The translations under genes were made by a program, and so were the position numbers. Of a stretch of 64,000 nt of DNA, positions 26,800-39,907 are shown piece by piece. Positions within the stretch are counted from its first letter, which is position 1, and each line of letters opens with the position of its first letter. The notes below the pieces were generated by a model. The model saw nothing but the letters and a program-made list of their open reading frames with translations. It did not search any database and had not been told where the DNA came from. Source of the stretch: Prinsepia uniflora (Eukaryota > Streptophyta > Magnoliopsida > Rosales > Rosaceae); NCBI GenBank assembly GCA_032719365.1, contig CM064868.1, positions 1,456,001-1,520,000 on the forward strand, in the 5' to 3' direction.

Positions 26800-27427
26800 C
26801 TACAAAGCATATTCATCATCATCATGTGTCTCATTGGCATCTTGATTATCTTGATCAATCTTGATTGCCTTAACAAGTGCCTCCCTCACATCTCTCACAT
26901 CCAGCGGGTGGTGGTCTGGGTTCTGATCAGCTGCAATGGCTTCCATGGAAAAACAATCGTTGCATGAAACCCTAGCATGCAAAACACTAAGCCCCATTTC
27001 TTCAAATGCCTCCAAAATGGAGACCAAGGTGTCCTCTCTTTTCTCGCACTTCACTCTCACAACAAACCCTTCCTCAATCTTCTCTACCTTCACTTCCTCC
27101 TGCCCATCCAAAGCCCCAGTTAGCTACTTACAAATATTAAACCTAATAATTATATTAAAAAAAAAAATACATGTATCATATTCATATATATGAAATATAT
27201 AGTTGAAAAAGATGGATACCGACCTTGGGCACTTGATGAACATTTTTTATTAGGTCTATATACTTTGCTTTGAGAGCCATGAGATGTTGGTATACTCTTT
27301 GGACAGCTTCAAGCTTGAGTAAAGCATCCATGGCGGTCACAGATTTTGTGTGTCCATGTCCAAGGGTCCTTTGGATTTGAAGCTTTCGGTGAAATGATAC
27401 TCTCTTTGATTGCAGCCCAGAAACCAT
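26800..27427 (-). CDS. ACT-domain, bHLH-like (SCREAM-like) protein, two exons
   Basis: On the minus strand exon 1 is 27427-27224 (68 codons, ending VPK) and exon 2 is 27099-26800. The GT-AG intron (27223-27100) is in phase 0, giving 167 residues. The N-terminal half is a basic, helix-rich segment (MVSGLQSKRVSFHRKLQ, then LLKLEAVQRVYQHLMALKAKY) resembling a degenerate helix-loop-helix. The C-terminal half (EGFVVRVKCEKREDTLVSIL, FEEMGLSVLHARVSC, FSMEAIA) is an ACT-like fold as found after plant bHLH domains. The layout matches small Arabidopsis proteins described as SCREAM-like. It probably acts as a nuclear dimerising regulator, but this is inference; no DNA-binding Glu/Arg signature is evident. 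A TA-rich TATA region lies near 27537-27556, upstream on its strand. Confidence 0.85.
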
Positions 27428-28960
27428 AGCTAATTAAGTAGCTTTGTGTTTCTCACTTTCTTTTTCTAACTTTGAAATGCACGTACACTAGTGGGGGAGA
27501 GGATTTGAATTGAGTTTGGAGCATGCATGGGGTTTAATATATATATATATATATAGTGTGGGTGAGCCTGGCTTTTATGGCTTGGGAAGAGCAACTAGGG
27601 ATCTTTGATTAATTATTAGAAGGTATATATGTCTTGGACAATTTTGAATTTCCTAGCTATTCTGGTCTTGACTATTCGATGAGAATGTCAGAGAGATTAT
27701 ATTTTAATTATATCACTTTCATATATAGTACATGTAATAATTTGTTATTCTTACATAAAATATCAATCAAATTTTAGATTTAGAATGAAATTTTATATTA
27801 TTATAAAATATTAATCATTTATCGTAATGATATAAGGAATTGTGAATTAATTTCTAATTTATTTATTTTTCATTTATAAAAATAATATCTAAATGAAAAT
27901 TTTAGAGTTATTATGTTGAAGTGTGAGGCAATGTCCAACACTGAAAAAGCATAACTCGAATTTGTGTCTTAAATATGTTTGGATTACTTCTCCTGTTGTC
28001 AATTGACTTTGAGGTCGAACCTCGATTTCTATGTGATGTCAGAGTGAGTTATTCCACGTGTAAGAGTTAATAGCCACAGGGCCACACGTTCTCCATCTAC
28101 ATCGCCATGTGTGAGATAATGCCTCACACACGTAAGGGAGCAAATATATTTGAGTGTAAGATGTCTCACATACGTAAGAAGGCGGGTTGGAGTAGTGTGA
28201 GGCAATGTTCCATTTTCAAGTGAAAACTCAATTTTTACAATTACATAATCAAGGCTAATCAATATCCCAAACAATTGGATAAGAGCATAATTATAATGTC
28301 ATAAATAATACCCATTTCTATGTATGTAATATGGCATTGGGGGAGAGAGGATATAGTAATAGGCACTTTATTCATTGTGAAAAGTGGGAAGGAAATAATA
28401 AAATGTAGCCTGACCAAGAAGTCCATGACATGAAGATTAAGACAGATTTGATGACTGTTGGGATTGAATAAAGAGTTAAGCAGCAAGCACAGAAGCCACA
28501 GGTATACCATAACCAAATGCCAACATTCAATTTTGTATTCATATCCTTGTCCCATTCACCGACTTATTTTCCTTCCGATCAACTCCTCAATTACACAGCT
28601 TAATTATCGCGAGATAGATATAATACCGATTTCATTTTCATGACGCAACTTGATCAACTTCTTAATTACGTACAAAACTTAATTGTCGCGTGATGAGATA
28701 GATATAATACCGGTTTCATTTTTGTGACCCACTTCATCATCGCATAATGAGTAGATTATAAAACTGATTTCATTTCACTTATATACCCAACCAAAAAAAA
28801 AAACCAATTTCATTTTCGTTGCACCGCTTTATTATCAATCGACGATGAGAGAGATACGATGGGTTTGATCACAAATTCTTTCTGGTGTAATTGGATGAGG
28901 GAGAAAGACAGAGATGACACATCATGAGACACTGAGGCAGTCAATAATGAAGAGTTTGGA

Positions 28961-29000
<40 letters not shown>

Positions 29001-29540
29001 ACATGCATGCACAAACAGTAGTGGTAGTAGTACTATATAGGCAGTCCATCTTCACGGCCTCACGGGTGTCCATGTCTCGTTTGGTTTCGTTTTGTCTCCC
29101 TTGGCCCTGGGTCTCAGCTGCCCTACTGCGTGCTGCGTCCCCTAATAATATATAGGTTTTTTTTTACGGTAGATGCACTAGGAATCCGTCAGCGTGTCTC
29201 AAAATGCACCATGAATGGAAATTCATTCCACTTTGCGCCAGGAATTGGTGCAACGTTATGTCTGTTGCATCATTTAGCAGATTTCGTCTTTAACACTGTT
29301 AAATCTACTGTTTGTTAGTTTAAATGCCCTTAATATTGTCATCTTCTTCCTCTCTCCTCTAAAACTCCCAACTCAAACCCCACAAAATCCTCCACACTTC
29401 CATGACTTCTCCACCAAGTTCTCCCCTTCCCAAGTCCAAAAATTCTCAAGCCCAAAAATTCTAAAGCCCAGAAAATTCTCTATTTTTCACTTGCTATTTC
29501 TTTCTCCTACATTTAAAAGTTATAAAGATCAAAGCCACAA

Positions 29541-29725
29541 CATTTACCGACGTTGCTTTATACCTATTAAATCTTATTGTTCAAATAGGTTAAATACGTC
29601 GTAGGTTAACTAAGTTTTAAACCAATATATCCACCCATTTACCTACGTTGTTTTATACCTATTAAATCTTATTGTTCAAAAAAGTTAAATACGTTGTAGG
29701 TTAATTAAGTTCTAAACCAAACATG
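29541..29725. repeat. Two direct repeats of about 90 bp
   Basis: The block beginning TTTACCGACGTTGCTTTATA (29541) recurs at about 29638 as TTTACCTACGTTGTTTTATA. Both continue with CCTATTAAATCTTATTGTTC and a TTAAATACGT.GTAGGTTAA end. Confidence 0.75.
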
Positions 29726-32279
29726 TTTATCAAATGAGTTGCACAAGTTATCTAATTCATTAACAAGTAAGATTCATATTAGATATTCTTGACACAATTA
29801 CTAATGAATCAATTCAAGTTAAACATACTTAGATAAAACAAAGTTCATTATCCAAATCAGCCCGACCCATTGCTAGCCCTGCCCTACTCCTAGCTTTGTT
29901 TAGTTTGCAAAACAATAACAAGCCCATACAGCTAGTAAACTCCAAGGGTATATATATATATATATACATTTCATAGTGCATGCTTGTAAAGTCCAAGCAT
30001 ATAGCTAGCAGTGGCACCACTGTACTCCTTTACCTATACCGTGAAGAGACATGCCCATGCACTTCTAGCTCTTATAATCTTAGTTTGTTTCTTGTATGAG
30101 CAAGTAGTGCATGCAGACTGCAGAGAGTCACAGGTGGAGTGTACAGTAATGTGGAGTGTAGTGTGTCGTAATTTGGCTCTGCTTTTTTAGTGGAAGTCTG
30201 GCTGCTAGCTACCCTAGCTAGCTCCTTCATCCTCATTAAGAGGTCGTTTTCGATTGTGTCTCAGTGTCTTCTTATTTGTGTAATATTGGCCATATTGTTA
30301 TTTCCATCTAATTTGCTTGTCCATTTCTGCTTGACATATCTCTTTCACCACTTTCTAGCTTTATGCCTTTAACTTCAATTACTTCTAGGGTTTCTTGTGA
30401 AACATATTTTGCTTTTTATCTCTTCGTCCATATATGGAATCTGGACTCACATGATCACGTACGGAAGCGAGCTACATTACCGTCAAAAGTAGCAGTGGAT
30501 AAATATTCAATGTCTCATAGACTACTTATATTGCCTAGCAAACTACAGGGTTGGCCCAAATTCAAAGCGAGTAAGGCGTACGACTTGACATTTATTACAA
30601 AAGAATTTCAAATTTTAGGTTTAATCCATGTATTAAATTATTTTAAATAATAATTAATTAAAACTATTTGAGGCCTCAAAACGTAATTTAAATCAGATAT
30701 TATGACTCAAATGCTAATTTTTTTAAGGCCAAATGCTTAATCAAGTTTTTTTTTTTTTTTATTTACAAAGAATGTACATATATATTATTTAGGCTTTTAA
30801 AATTATATGCAAGGCCACGTTTTTTTTTAAAATTATATTAATAGTAAATTTGTTTTATTGTTAACAGATAAATTAAATTGGATTAAAATACAAAAAACTA
30901 AATATTCTCTCTTGTTTTATGGAGTGATATTAATTTCTTTATGGTATCATAGCAGGAGCCTGAGAATGTGAAGGAACAAAAGTTCTCACGCCTACGTGGT
31001 AGACTTGAAAATTTTTCATACATAAGGGTTATGTGAGAGTGAAAATTCGCAACATGCGAGAGCATAAGAATGTGAACGAACAAAAACCATACGTAACCTT
31101 GTAAGTACTTATAAAAAAAATTGACTCTTTTCCTCTATTGTCAATTGATTTCGGGATGTAATCTTAACTTTCTCGAGTTTTGTTGTAGCTTTACTAAAAT
31201 AGCATAATATCATCTCAACAATTGAACACGATCAAAGTGATGATGAACTTGACAAGAACTACATGGACCAAATAGTGAGAATGATAACAAACTCTGCACG
31301 TAGTTGGGCTTGCGGCATTGTATTGAAGCTGAAAACTTGAGATTGGACAAAGCCCAATTTAAAAGTGCAAAGCTCAATGAATACTGAGACTGGTTAAAAT
31401 AAGAATATTAATCTGCTTTTAGTGGCGGATTAATGAAGCATTAATCAAGTTTACTTGCATTGCATCTCTAATCAACTTACACAAAGGCATGTTGAAGCAA
31501 TGGCATACCGCATACAGATGGATGGAACAAATTGTGCAGTCTCAAGCTTCCGCGTACTGTAATTTTACATCATTTTCTACTTTTGCGGGTTCTCCATGTC
31601 TTCCTTGAAAAAGAATAAGCTATGTACATCAATCATATTGGAATTTGAGAGTTGAAAAAAAAAAATTCAAGAATATATATATTTATGAGATAGGTTATAA
31701 TGGAAGTCCAAGTCCAATTGATCATGGTAGCATTTGGTGTAAATGTTACACAAGGAATTGGTTAAAGGGGGGACAAAATAAAGGAAGCCTTTCAATTTAT
31801 CCGTCAAGCCCCCAAGAGTATCGTCTTCAAGGATAATAGGATATACTTCACCTACGGCATATCCTGCCGAGTCTCAAAAAATCACTCATCATATATTTAT
31901 CGTGATTTCTGAAATCGAGCTGTAAAATTTTTCGCTAATCCCTTTTTCCAAGCTTAACTAATGAAGTGTGTTCTTGATGATCGGTTATAGCTAGACGCCA
32001 ATTAAAAAATTGCATGTAATTTCATTATCAATACCATTTTTTTTGGGTAAGTCTCGTGGGTGAGAGAGAGATTTTATTTAAAAGGAAAAATAAAAGGTTA
32101 CATCTAGTTAAGATGGTATAAACCCTACCCGGCCACAAAGATCAAAATGTAAAAAATAAAATCACTTATTATAAGGCGAAACAAACTCATAAATTTGGGG
32201 GAGTATATGCCTATTAATAAATGTTGTTAACGGAATAATTCTAAAAGGAGGGACATCTTACCAGATTACAAACACACTA

Positions 32280-32880
32280 GGGCTAATATTGGGTCGTGTC
32301 ATGTCTGATTTGTATCGTGTTATGAACTCTATTTTATCTAAATATTCCCAACCCGAATCCGACTCGTTTAATAATCGTGTAATGATGTCCAACCCGATCC
32401 CGACCTGTTAATGACCTAGGTAACTTGTGTAATTCATTTAATAAACAGGTCGTACTCGAAAACCAATTAATATATGACCCAATTAACATGTTTAACCTAT
32501 TTAAACTATAAGATTTAATAGGTATGTAGGCAGTTCAATGAGTTAGTAATTGACATGTTTATTAAAAGGGTTAATATATAGATTATTATACGAGTTAATA
32601 TGTATATCTGAAATTTATTCGTTGATTAAATGGGGTAATTGATCATTATACGGGTTAAGAGGTTAACCCGAACCCCATCCGTTTATTAAACGTGTCATAA
32701 TGGGCTGAGCTGAAAATGACATTAAATTTTAATCGTGCGGATTGATCGGAGAGGTTAACCCGAAACCCATCCGTTTATTAAACGTGTCATAATGGGCTGA
32801 GCTGAAAATGACATTAAATTTTAATCTTGCGGATTGATCCAAATCCGATAAATTTTATGCGGGTTTCGAGTCGTGTATCG
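32280..32880. repeat. Dispersed repeat with ~105-bp internal duplication
   Basis: The stretch around GAGGTTAACCCGAA..CCCATCCGTTTATTAAACG is repeated almost exactly at about 32659-32755 and 32753-32850. Each copy is followed by TCATAATGGGCTGAGCTG. The flanks are rich in GGGTCGTGT/GGGTTAA motifs typical of plant dispersed repeats. Transposon class unknown. Confidence 0.6.
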
Positions 32881-33149
32881 AGACTGTCAAAAATTGCCAC
32901 CCTTAAAAAACACAATGTCAAAAATTGCCACTCTAAATTAATTGACTAGTTTGTCAATTGCATTTCCTTTCCGGAAAATATGAGAACAATGAAAAATCAA
33001 CAATATCATTAATTACCATATGAACTACGTCCTGATACATACACACACATATATATATATATCTGTTCACAATTTCATGATAAATCATAATAAAGGAATA
33101 AGCATATTTCACCTATATAGCTGCGAAAAAATAAATTAACAGAACGATA

Positions 33150-33183
<34 letters not shown>

Positions 33184-33724
33184 ATGTATGCTGGGTCATT
33201 GATCACATGAGTTGAATTGATGAACGCAGCCCCGAGTTTTTTCTCCAAGAAATTGGACTGACTTTGTTTATAGCTAGCTAGCTAGGTCCATTTGGCTGGT
33301 CCTGAAAGCAACGAAGGTGACAGTACGTACAAGTAGGAGAAAAAGATCGATTGAGAACATGCGCTCTGAATCTTCCTTCTTATATTGAAAACCTTTCCAA
33401 AAATATTTTCAAGATTTTCAAATATAAAGTTAGAGGTTTGATTTTTTTTTTTGATGAATAATTTTAATATACACCATGTTGAAAATAAGTAACTAAGAGC
33501 TGAGGCAAAAATTTAAGAGTACGAATATATTAATTGTTAATATATATTTTTTGGCTAGGTTTTTAAAAATAAATAAATAAATAACATCACAGCAACAATA
33601 TTTGTAAACTATAAAACAAAAAAACAAAAAAAAAACAAAATAGTGGGCTTTTAATTTGTGGAGTTTGCAGTTTTGAAGAGGCAGATAAATATTGGAGGGC
33701 GCGCATTGTTCCATAGGTTCCATA

Positions 33725-33756
33725 GGATATGCTTGGTGGGGATTGGCATAAATAAG
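33725..33756 (+). promoter_or_regulatory. MIR399-A promoter: P1BS plus TATA-like box
   Basis: GGATATGC at 33725-33732 fits the PHR1 binding site GNATATNC. A TATA-like CATAAATAAG lies at 33747-33756. Both are about 70-100 bp upstream of hairpin A, the arrangement expected of a phosphate-starvation-induced MIR399 gene. Function is inferred. Confidence 0.6.
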
Positions 33757-33821
33757 GGCCCCTGGTGCATTTGAGTCTGCAACTTTCTTTCAAGTTTGAA
33801 GGGTAATTAAGTAATTGGTCG

Positions 33822-33990
33822 TGCATTTGCATGAATTGCAGGGCAAAGTCTCCTCTGGCATGTACCCACTTACAATTAGTAATGCAGATGCATGTAACGC
33901 TATCTTCTGGGTAGCTAGCTAGCTTGCATGTTATAATTATAGTGTACATGGTGTATGCCAAAGGAGATTTGCTCGGCAATTCTGCTGCAC
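33822..33990 (+). ncRNA. MIR399: MIR399 precursor A
   Basis: The 3' arm guide occupies 33956-33976, starts TGCCAAAGGAGA and ends TTTGCTCGG. That is the miR399 family with a U in place of C at position 18. The 5' arm partner at 33841-33861 (GGGCAAAGTCTCCTCTGGCA) pairs with it with one bulged base. The lower stem continues through TGCATGAATTGC against GCAATTCTGCTGCA. The loop is long (about 95 nt). miR399 guides cleavage of PHO2 mRNA, raising phosphate uptake and translocation. It is the first of five same-strand hairpins in 24 kb. Confidence 0.88.
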
Positions 33991-35539
33991 TAGTACAAGC
34001 CGACGTCTCTTCTATAGCTAGCTGCTTCCTCGATCAAGGCCGATTTCTCTCCCTTTCATTTATTGTCTTTCGTTTAATATAAAAACATTGCTCGTGAGTG
34101 AACAGTGACAAAACACAGCCCTTTTAGTACATAATCGTATGTTTAATACTATTAGGGTTTCTATAAGTAAACTATGATCTACAGTCCTAGTTAATTTTTG
34201 TTTTGTTACCAAAATATAAATAGGGTTTGCTTATTAATTAATCCATCTATAATATGCAGGCATGCACGATTTGATGCTTGGCTCTCTGTGCCCTTAATCA
34301 TTGGATCATTTTGCAGGTACTAATAATATTAATTTGTTCTCATCGCCTTCAGCCTCGAGGGTTCATACGAAGATGAGCACTAGCAATCGTATTTCATGGC
34401 GATCATCATTCATCGATCGATCGAGAGTTTGTTGAATCTCATCATCTCCTTTCAAAGGTGGAAAAACTTAATCAGGACACTAAATATTCACTACAAACGT
34501 ATGGAAACCATATGAATTTTCTAGCAGTACTATCCATATGTACTAGCTAGAATTTGTACTTCACCATTGTGACTGTACGTACGTACGATCGATTCCTTGT
34601 GCATATAACAATATAAATTATCACTATTTTGTTCATATATATATATGTTTTATTTTAGTCAATTCATATGCAAGAAAGAATCTAATTGCAACATATTTTC
34701 TCTATTTATTTTTATATACCTACGTACCCTTGTGGGATAAAAACTAATAATTAATGAGAGTTTTTACGTCCTTATTTGATCACATAAAATGATAATTAAT
34801 GTGCTACATTCATCTTGATTTTCTGGAAATCTTGCCGATACACGTGCGAAACATTTTATAATGGTCCATATTATATAGCCATTATGTATAATATCCAATG
34901 GTAGCTTTGCACTCGCGAATGTACGTGGATCGGAACTTTGTTCACATTGCTGCTGGTCCTAACAGATATGGATTCTAACAAATGTTGTAAATGAGTTTTC
35001 TTCGAGATTTAGCACCAAAATTGCGCCCCAATGAAAGTTCACCGTGTCTCCGTTGGATTGAGTTGCATTTTTTACTCTCTATACATAGCACAACCCCTAA
35101 CCTAATTACAATCTATAAGTCTTTTTTTTTATCAACTAATAATAATTTGTACGTCAAATCTTTGTGAGAATGTGAAGGTACAAATCTTTACAATGACTTA
35201 TAAGGAGTTGGGTCTCTCACCACATAGCCAATTGATTTTGAGGTGAAACCTCGACTTCCTTCAACCTCAAGGGTATTAATTTGAATAAATAACTATAAAA
35301 TACCAAAGAGTTTATGGGACTATGCTCAAGGGTATCTTTGGATAAGCAACTATAAAGTACGTCCCAAAGAGTTTAAGAGACAGATGGTGTCTTGATCTTG
35401 TGCATTTGTTATCCTCACTTAGACATGCACTATATGAACATAACAAAATCATGAAATAAAGAATGAATTAGTTTACAAAATAACGCATATTAATAATGTG
35501 TTACTTACAAATCCTTCTAAATACATTACATCTAATCAT
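33991..35539. other. Intergenic stretch between MIR399-A and the satellite array
   Basis: AT-rich sequence with short TA and GATC/GTAC runs (for example CGATCGATCGA near 34413). A dispersed-repeat fragment lies near 35160-35280. No gene or hairpin was recognised. Confidence 0.5.
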
Positions 35540-36856
35540 TTGAAATTCCTTATTAGTAATTTGAAGTTTTTCATTTTAACCCAAAATATTAGTGCTCGTA
35601 TCAAAACCCACTTGCCACTTAAATTTTGAAATAATGCATGGTTTGCACGTATGCGATAGCTAAAGGCATATGCGGAAGAAAAAACAGCTGGTAGATGCTA
35701 ATCGAGAATCATAAACAGCTGGTAGATGCTAATCGAGAATCATTCTTTTAAAAATTTCTTTTATATGCATTTACATAGGACATTTTATCTTCGCATCCTC
35801 ACACAAATGATAACCATAAAAAATATAAGATGCATATTCCCTTCTTGAACTATAGAGCTCAATTGTACTCTTAAATGATTTTTTTGTTATTCACATTGTG
35901 TTGTTCACATGTTGATAGAATGACCACATAAATATTCTGATCGATATGTATCCTAGTTTTTACAAATTAATTAATGAATAAGGATATTAAATTATATACA
36001 TATATATATATATCAAAGTTATTTATTTAAGTAAAACTCTAAATTTTAGTACTTTGAAGTTACTCATCTAAACATATAACTCAAAGTATTAGTGCTAGTA
36101 TCAAAACCCACTTGCTACTTAAATTTTGAAATGATGCATGGTTTGCACGTTTGCAATAGCTAAAGGCATATGAGGAAGTATAAACAACTAGTAGATGCTG
36201 ATCGAGGATCATTTTTTTTAGAAATTCCTTCACATGTATTTACGTAGCATATTTTATCTTCGCATTCTAACACAAATGATAAACATAAAAAATATAAGAT
36301 GAATATTCCTTTTTTGAGCTATATTGTACTCCTAAATGATTCTTTTTTATTCACATTAAGTTGTTCACATGTTAGTAGAATGACCAATTAATATTCTGAT
36401 CAATATGTGTTTGAGTTTTTACAAATTAATTCAGGAATAAGGATGTATATATGTGTGTATATATATGTACACACACTTGAAATTCCTAATCAGTACTTTG
36501 AAGTTCTTCATTTTAAATAAAATCCTAAATTTTAGTATTTTGAAGTTACTCATCCAAACATATAGCCCAAAATATTAGTACTCGTATCAAAACCCAATTG
36601 CTACTTAATTTTCGAAATGATGCATGGTTTGCACATTTGCGATAGCTAAAGCATATGAGGAAGAAGAAACAACTGGTAGATGTTGATTAAGGGTCCTTCT
36701 TTTATAAATTCCTTCACATATATAGGATGGATATTCCTTTTTTGAGCTATATAGCTCAATTGTAATCCTAAATGATCTTCTTTTCTCCACACTGTGTTGT
36801 TCACATGTTAATATAATGACCGCATAAATATTTTGATTGATATATATATATATATA
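35540..36856. repeat. Tandem ~470-bp satellite array, left part
   Basis: Nearly three monomers start near 35540, 36013 and 36476. Shared blocks, in order, are TTGAAATTCCTAAT, AGTACTTTGAAG, ATATTAGTGCTCGTATCAAA, GATGCATGGTTTGCAC, GCGATAGCTAAAGG, GATGGATATTCC, GTTGTTCACATGTTAATAGA, a spacer TTTTTACAAATTAATTAAGG and a TA run. A solo LTR interrupts the third monomer at 36857. Each monomer here carries a GNATATNC motif (35832, 36301, 36729); monomer 1 has a second, GCATATGC at 35666. Confidence 0.88.
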
Positions 36857-39800
36857 TGTAACAACCCGTCCCGAGAGTCGGGATTAGTAGCGTGATTAAG
36901 GTGGGATTAGCGAGGCTAATCGGTGGTTAGTTGGTCCCGATAGGTCCGTAAGTGTAGAATGACGATTTTGCCCCTGGTTCGGGCAAAATGTTGACTTTAG
37001 TTCGGGTAGTCAAATGGGTGTTGACCAGTGACCAGGACGTGGTTTAGGACATCACGAATCCATAGGCAAGTGGTACGCCCGATTCCGACATCCGAGGAGG
37101 AAGTTGTGATGTTCGGAAGGTCGAGGGCATAATTGTAATTTAGGTAAATTAAGGGGAAAAGTTGACTTTTTGAATAATCGAGTTTTGGTAGGTTGACCTA
37201 GGATGGTTAGATAGATTTCGTCGTCCTGAGTTCGATGACAGGCGGCACGTCTTCATCGGACTTACGGGGCGAGAGTTACGGGTCTAGGAAGTTTTGGTTA
37301 AATCGTAAATATGAGTTAAAAGAAGGGTATTTTGGTCATTGTGGCACATTGGGATTTGTGCACAGAAGGAAAGGAATTGATGGCTGGGATTAGGCCATGT
37401 GGGAGTGTGTGGAGTGGATTGTGACGCGTGGTGGGTGTGTAGTGGTTTCTACACAAATGTGCACGGGTATTTTAAAATGTGCAGCCGTGTTCTTCGAAGA
37501 GGAAAAAACAGAGAGTGAGCTGGGGGGTGAAATCGATCGACAGCCGGGCAAGTGTGAGCTTGTGAGTAGGGGAGTGTGATCAGAGGGAGGTTCAGAGTGC
37601 AGGGTGGTGTTGGGGAGATTGGGTGATGCAGTGCTCATGTGTGTGTGTGAAGTGAGAACTCACGGGGGAAAACCAGAGAAACAGAGAGGAGTTGGGGTGG
37701 AGGTGCGGTAGTGCGGTCGTGTACTTAATCAAGGGAAGCGGCAGGTGGTGCGCGGAGGACGGAGGAGGTGTGTGGATACCTAGGGACGCGGCGGAGTCCA
37801 CGGCGGTGAGCGGCAGGAGAGGTAATTTCCAATTCCTCTGTTTTCCTGTTTTGTTTCAATTTGAAAGTCGTGAGTTTTAAGTACGAGTCGGGGTTTTTGG
37901 TGAGTTGTGTGAGACTTAGTGGGGTCCTAGAAGTGTTCTGGTGTCGCCACCGTGACGGGGGAGGACCTGGGTGGCCGGAGTGTGGAACAGGGGATTACGG
38001 GCCGTCTGGTTTCGAGCTTGAGTCGACAAGTATGGGGCCGTGTTGAGGTGATTGAAGGATGGGGATGGATAGAGTAGGTCTGGACGTTGAGAATGGTGAA
38101 GAAAGGGAGGAGAACGGTGGCCGGACGGCGGAGAAGGATTCTCGCCGGTTCAGCCTGCGATGGCCGGTTCAGCCCAAGTTGAAGATGGCACTGTAGCTGG
38201 CGCGTGAGGCCCACGCGCAGCCACTTTGGGCGGCGCGTGGGGGCGCGTGCAGCGGTTTCCGGTGAAGCGTCCAACTACGTTTTTGTTCTAAATGTTATAA
38301 CGAATCCAATGGTTTAAGTTTCGGGTTCTTCGGACGTCGTTTCGGAGTAGTTCTGCGGGGTTAAAGGTCTAGGGTCCCGTTTTAAGTACGTTAGAAATTC
38401 GGGAAAGCTATGGGGTTTTAGTATGAGTAGCGTGAAGTAGTTAGTAACCTCGTTATGGAATTTGGACAGGTTTGGGAAAGCCGAGGATAGCAAACTGGCC
38501 GGGGACAGCGTAAGTGCGCGCGTATCGAGGCGACGCTGAAATGGTCTGTGAGTGGACTTTGCTTTCTAACTCTTGATGCATGCATATATGTTTTTATATG
38601 ATTTCTATACGAGCTTCTATGATTTGATTTATAGTTGTGATGGTTTGTGGTTTGTGCACGTTTTTCGAGGAAAATGACGGTTTTCACGTTTTACGAGGTT
38701 TTGATAACTATTGTAATTTGAACCTGGTTTTAATGGCCGATTTCGGGATTTGAAATACGGTTGGATTTCAAGGAAAGTAAAAGGATTTTGAAAAGTATTT
38801 TCGGGCCTGAGGCCCAGTTCAAAGGTTTTCGGAAATGAGATTTCGGGTTTCGGAATCGGAATTCCGGGTGACGATTCGGGATTCGATTCGGGACTTGAAG
38901 CGGATTTCGGGTTTGGGTTCGGAATGGTTATTCCGGATGCTAGCTTACGGAATGATGGTTGCGGACTCGGACCGGAAAGTGAGAAGGAAATGAGTTCTGG
39001 GTCTGGATTCGGAATGACGGTTATGGATGCCGGAAGGGCATCAGACCAGTGGTTTCGGATTCGGGTTTGGATATGGAAATGGAAAATGATTTTAAATGGT
39101 TTTGGATTGGATTTGCTGGATCTGGATATTGGGTTTAAAGACCCGGATATATGTGACGGGGGACCGGCCGGATTGGGTTTAAAGACCCGGATTGAGTTTA
39201 AAGACTCGGGAGTTTAAAGACTCGGATATATAGTGATTTCCCCCGTAGGCCTTGAGTTTAAAGACTCGGGAGTTTAAAGACTCGGATATGATTAAGGCCT
39301 GGATTGAGTTTAAAGACTCGGGAGTTTAAAGACTCGGATAGATCCAGCAGGTTCGATGAATGAGAATGTGGTTTTAAATGTGTTTTGGGTTTTCACTGAG
39401 ACTTGATGATGATGTTTTGGGCAGTAGCCCGGATGAAATGGTTTTTATTGGTTATAAGGGCTTCTAGTGATATTGGGGCTGAGGCCCGGGTTGTGGAAAA
39501 AGGTAAAATGTGCTTTGGTTTTCGTACATGGTTTTATGATATGAAATTGATATGCATGCATTGGTTTTCAAAATGGAGGGTATAAATGTATGTGTTTTCT
39601 GATAACTGTTTTGAACTTGACTTTTATTTTTGTCCACTCACAGTCTTTTCGTGTTTTCGATACCCTCCAGGTTGCTGTGGTGCGGGCTGTCGGTTGAGAG
39701 AGATGGAGACATCACATGCCAAATCCACAGTAGGCTCTGCGCACTCTGGGAAGTTTGAGGTTGTTGAGGTGGTTGGTCTGGAACACCCTTGTCCGACTTA

Positions 39801-39907
39801 CGCGTCACACGGAGGTTAGGCGGTTGTTTAGCCCTTGTGTCATGCGTACGTTAGACGGGAGCGGGGTTTAGCCCTTAATCCCGGGGGATTAGGGGTGGGC
39901 CCTGACA
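36857..39907 (+). mobile_element. Large solo LTR (Ty3/gypsy Tekay/Del-like)
   Basis: A 3051-bp unit begins TGTAACAACCCGTCCC and ends GGGCCCTGACA, flanked by ATATA on both sides (36852-36856 and 39908-39912; weak evidence because the site is TA-rich). The satellite monomer it splits resumes in register on the far side, which independently proves insertion. It is more GC-rich than its surroundings and has no gag-pol. Length and the TGTAAC start recall the multi-kilobase LTRs of Tekay/Del chromoviruses; that clade name is inference. A minisatellite of GAGTTTAAAGACTCGG units lies near 39165-39340. Confidence 0.8.
39165..39340. repeat. Minisatellite inside the large solo LTR
   Basis: About eight units of (A/G)GTTTAAAGACTCGG(G/A) are arranged in pairs, separated by short spacers such as ATATATAGTGATTTCCCCCG. 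Confidence 0.8.

Larger units (their letters stand above)
27428..33724. other. Long intergenic region with dispersed repeats
   Basis: No gene is supported over about 6 kb. It holds a TA microsatellite (about 28966-28998), a pair of ~90-bp direct repeats (29541-29725), G- and T-rich low-complexity runs, a repeat with an internal duplication near 32.3-32.9 kb and another TA array (about 33150-33174). Short blocks near 30.95-31.18 kb resemble sequence at 35.2 kb and 51.6-52.0 kb, indicating a dispersed repeat family. Confidence 0.5.

Noticed and set aside
37390..38274. Open frames in the GC-richer 37-39 kb region
   Set aside because: The whole stretch is a solo LTR with defined ends; the frames have no domain and overlap on both strands.
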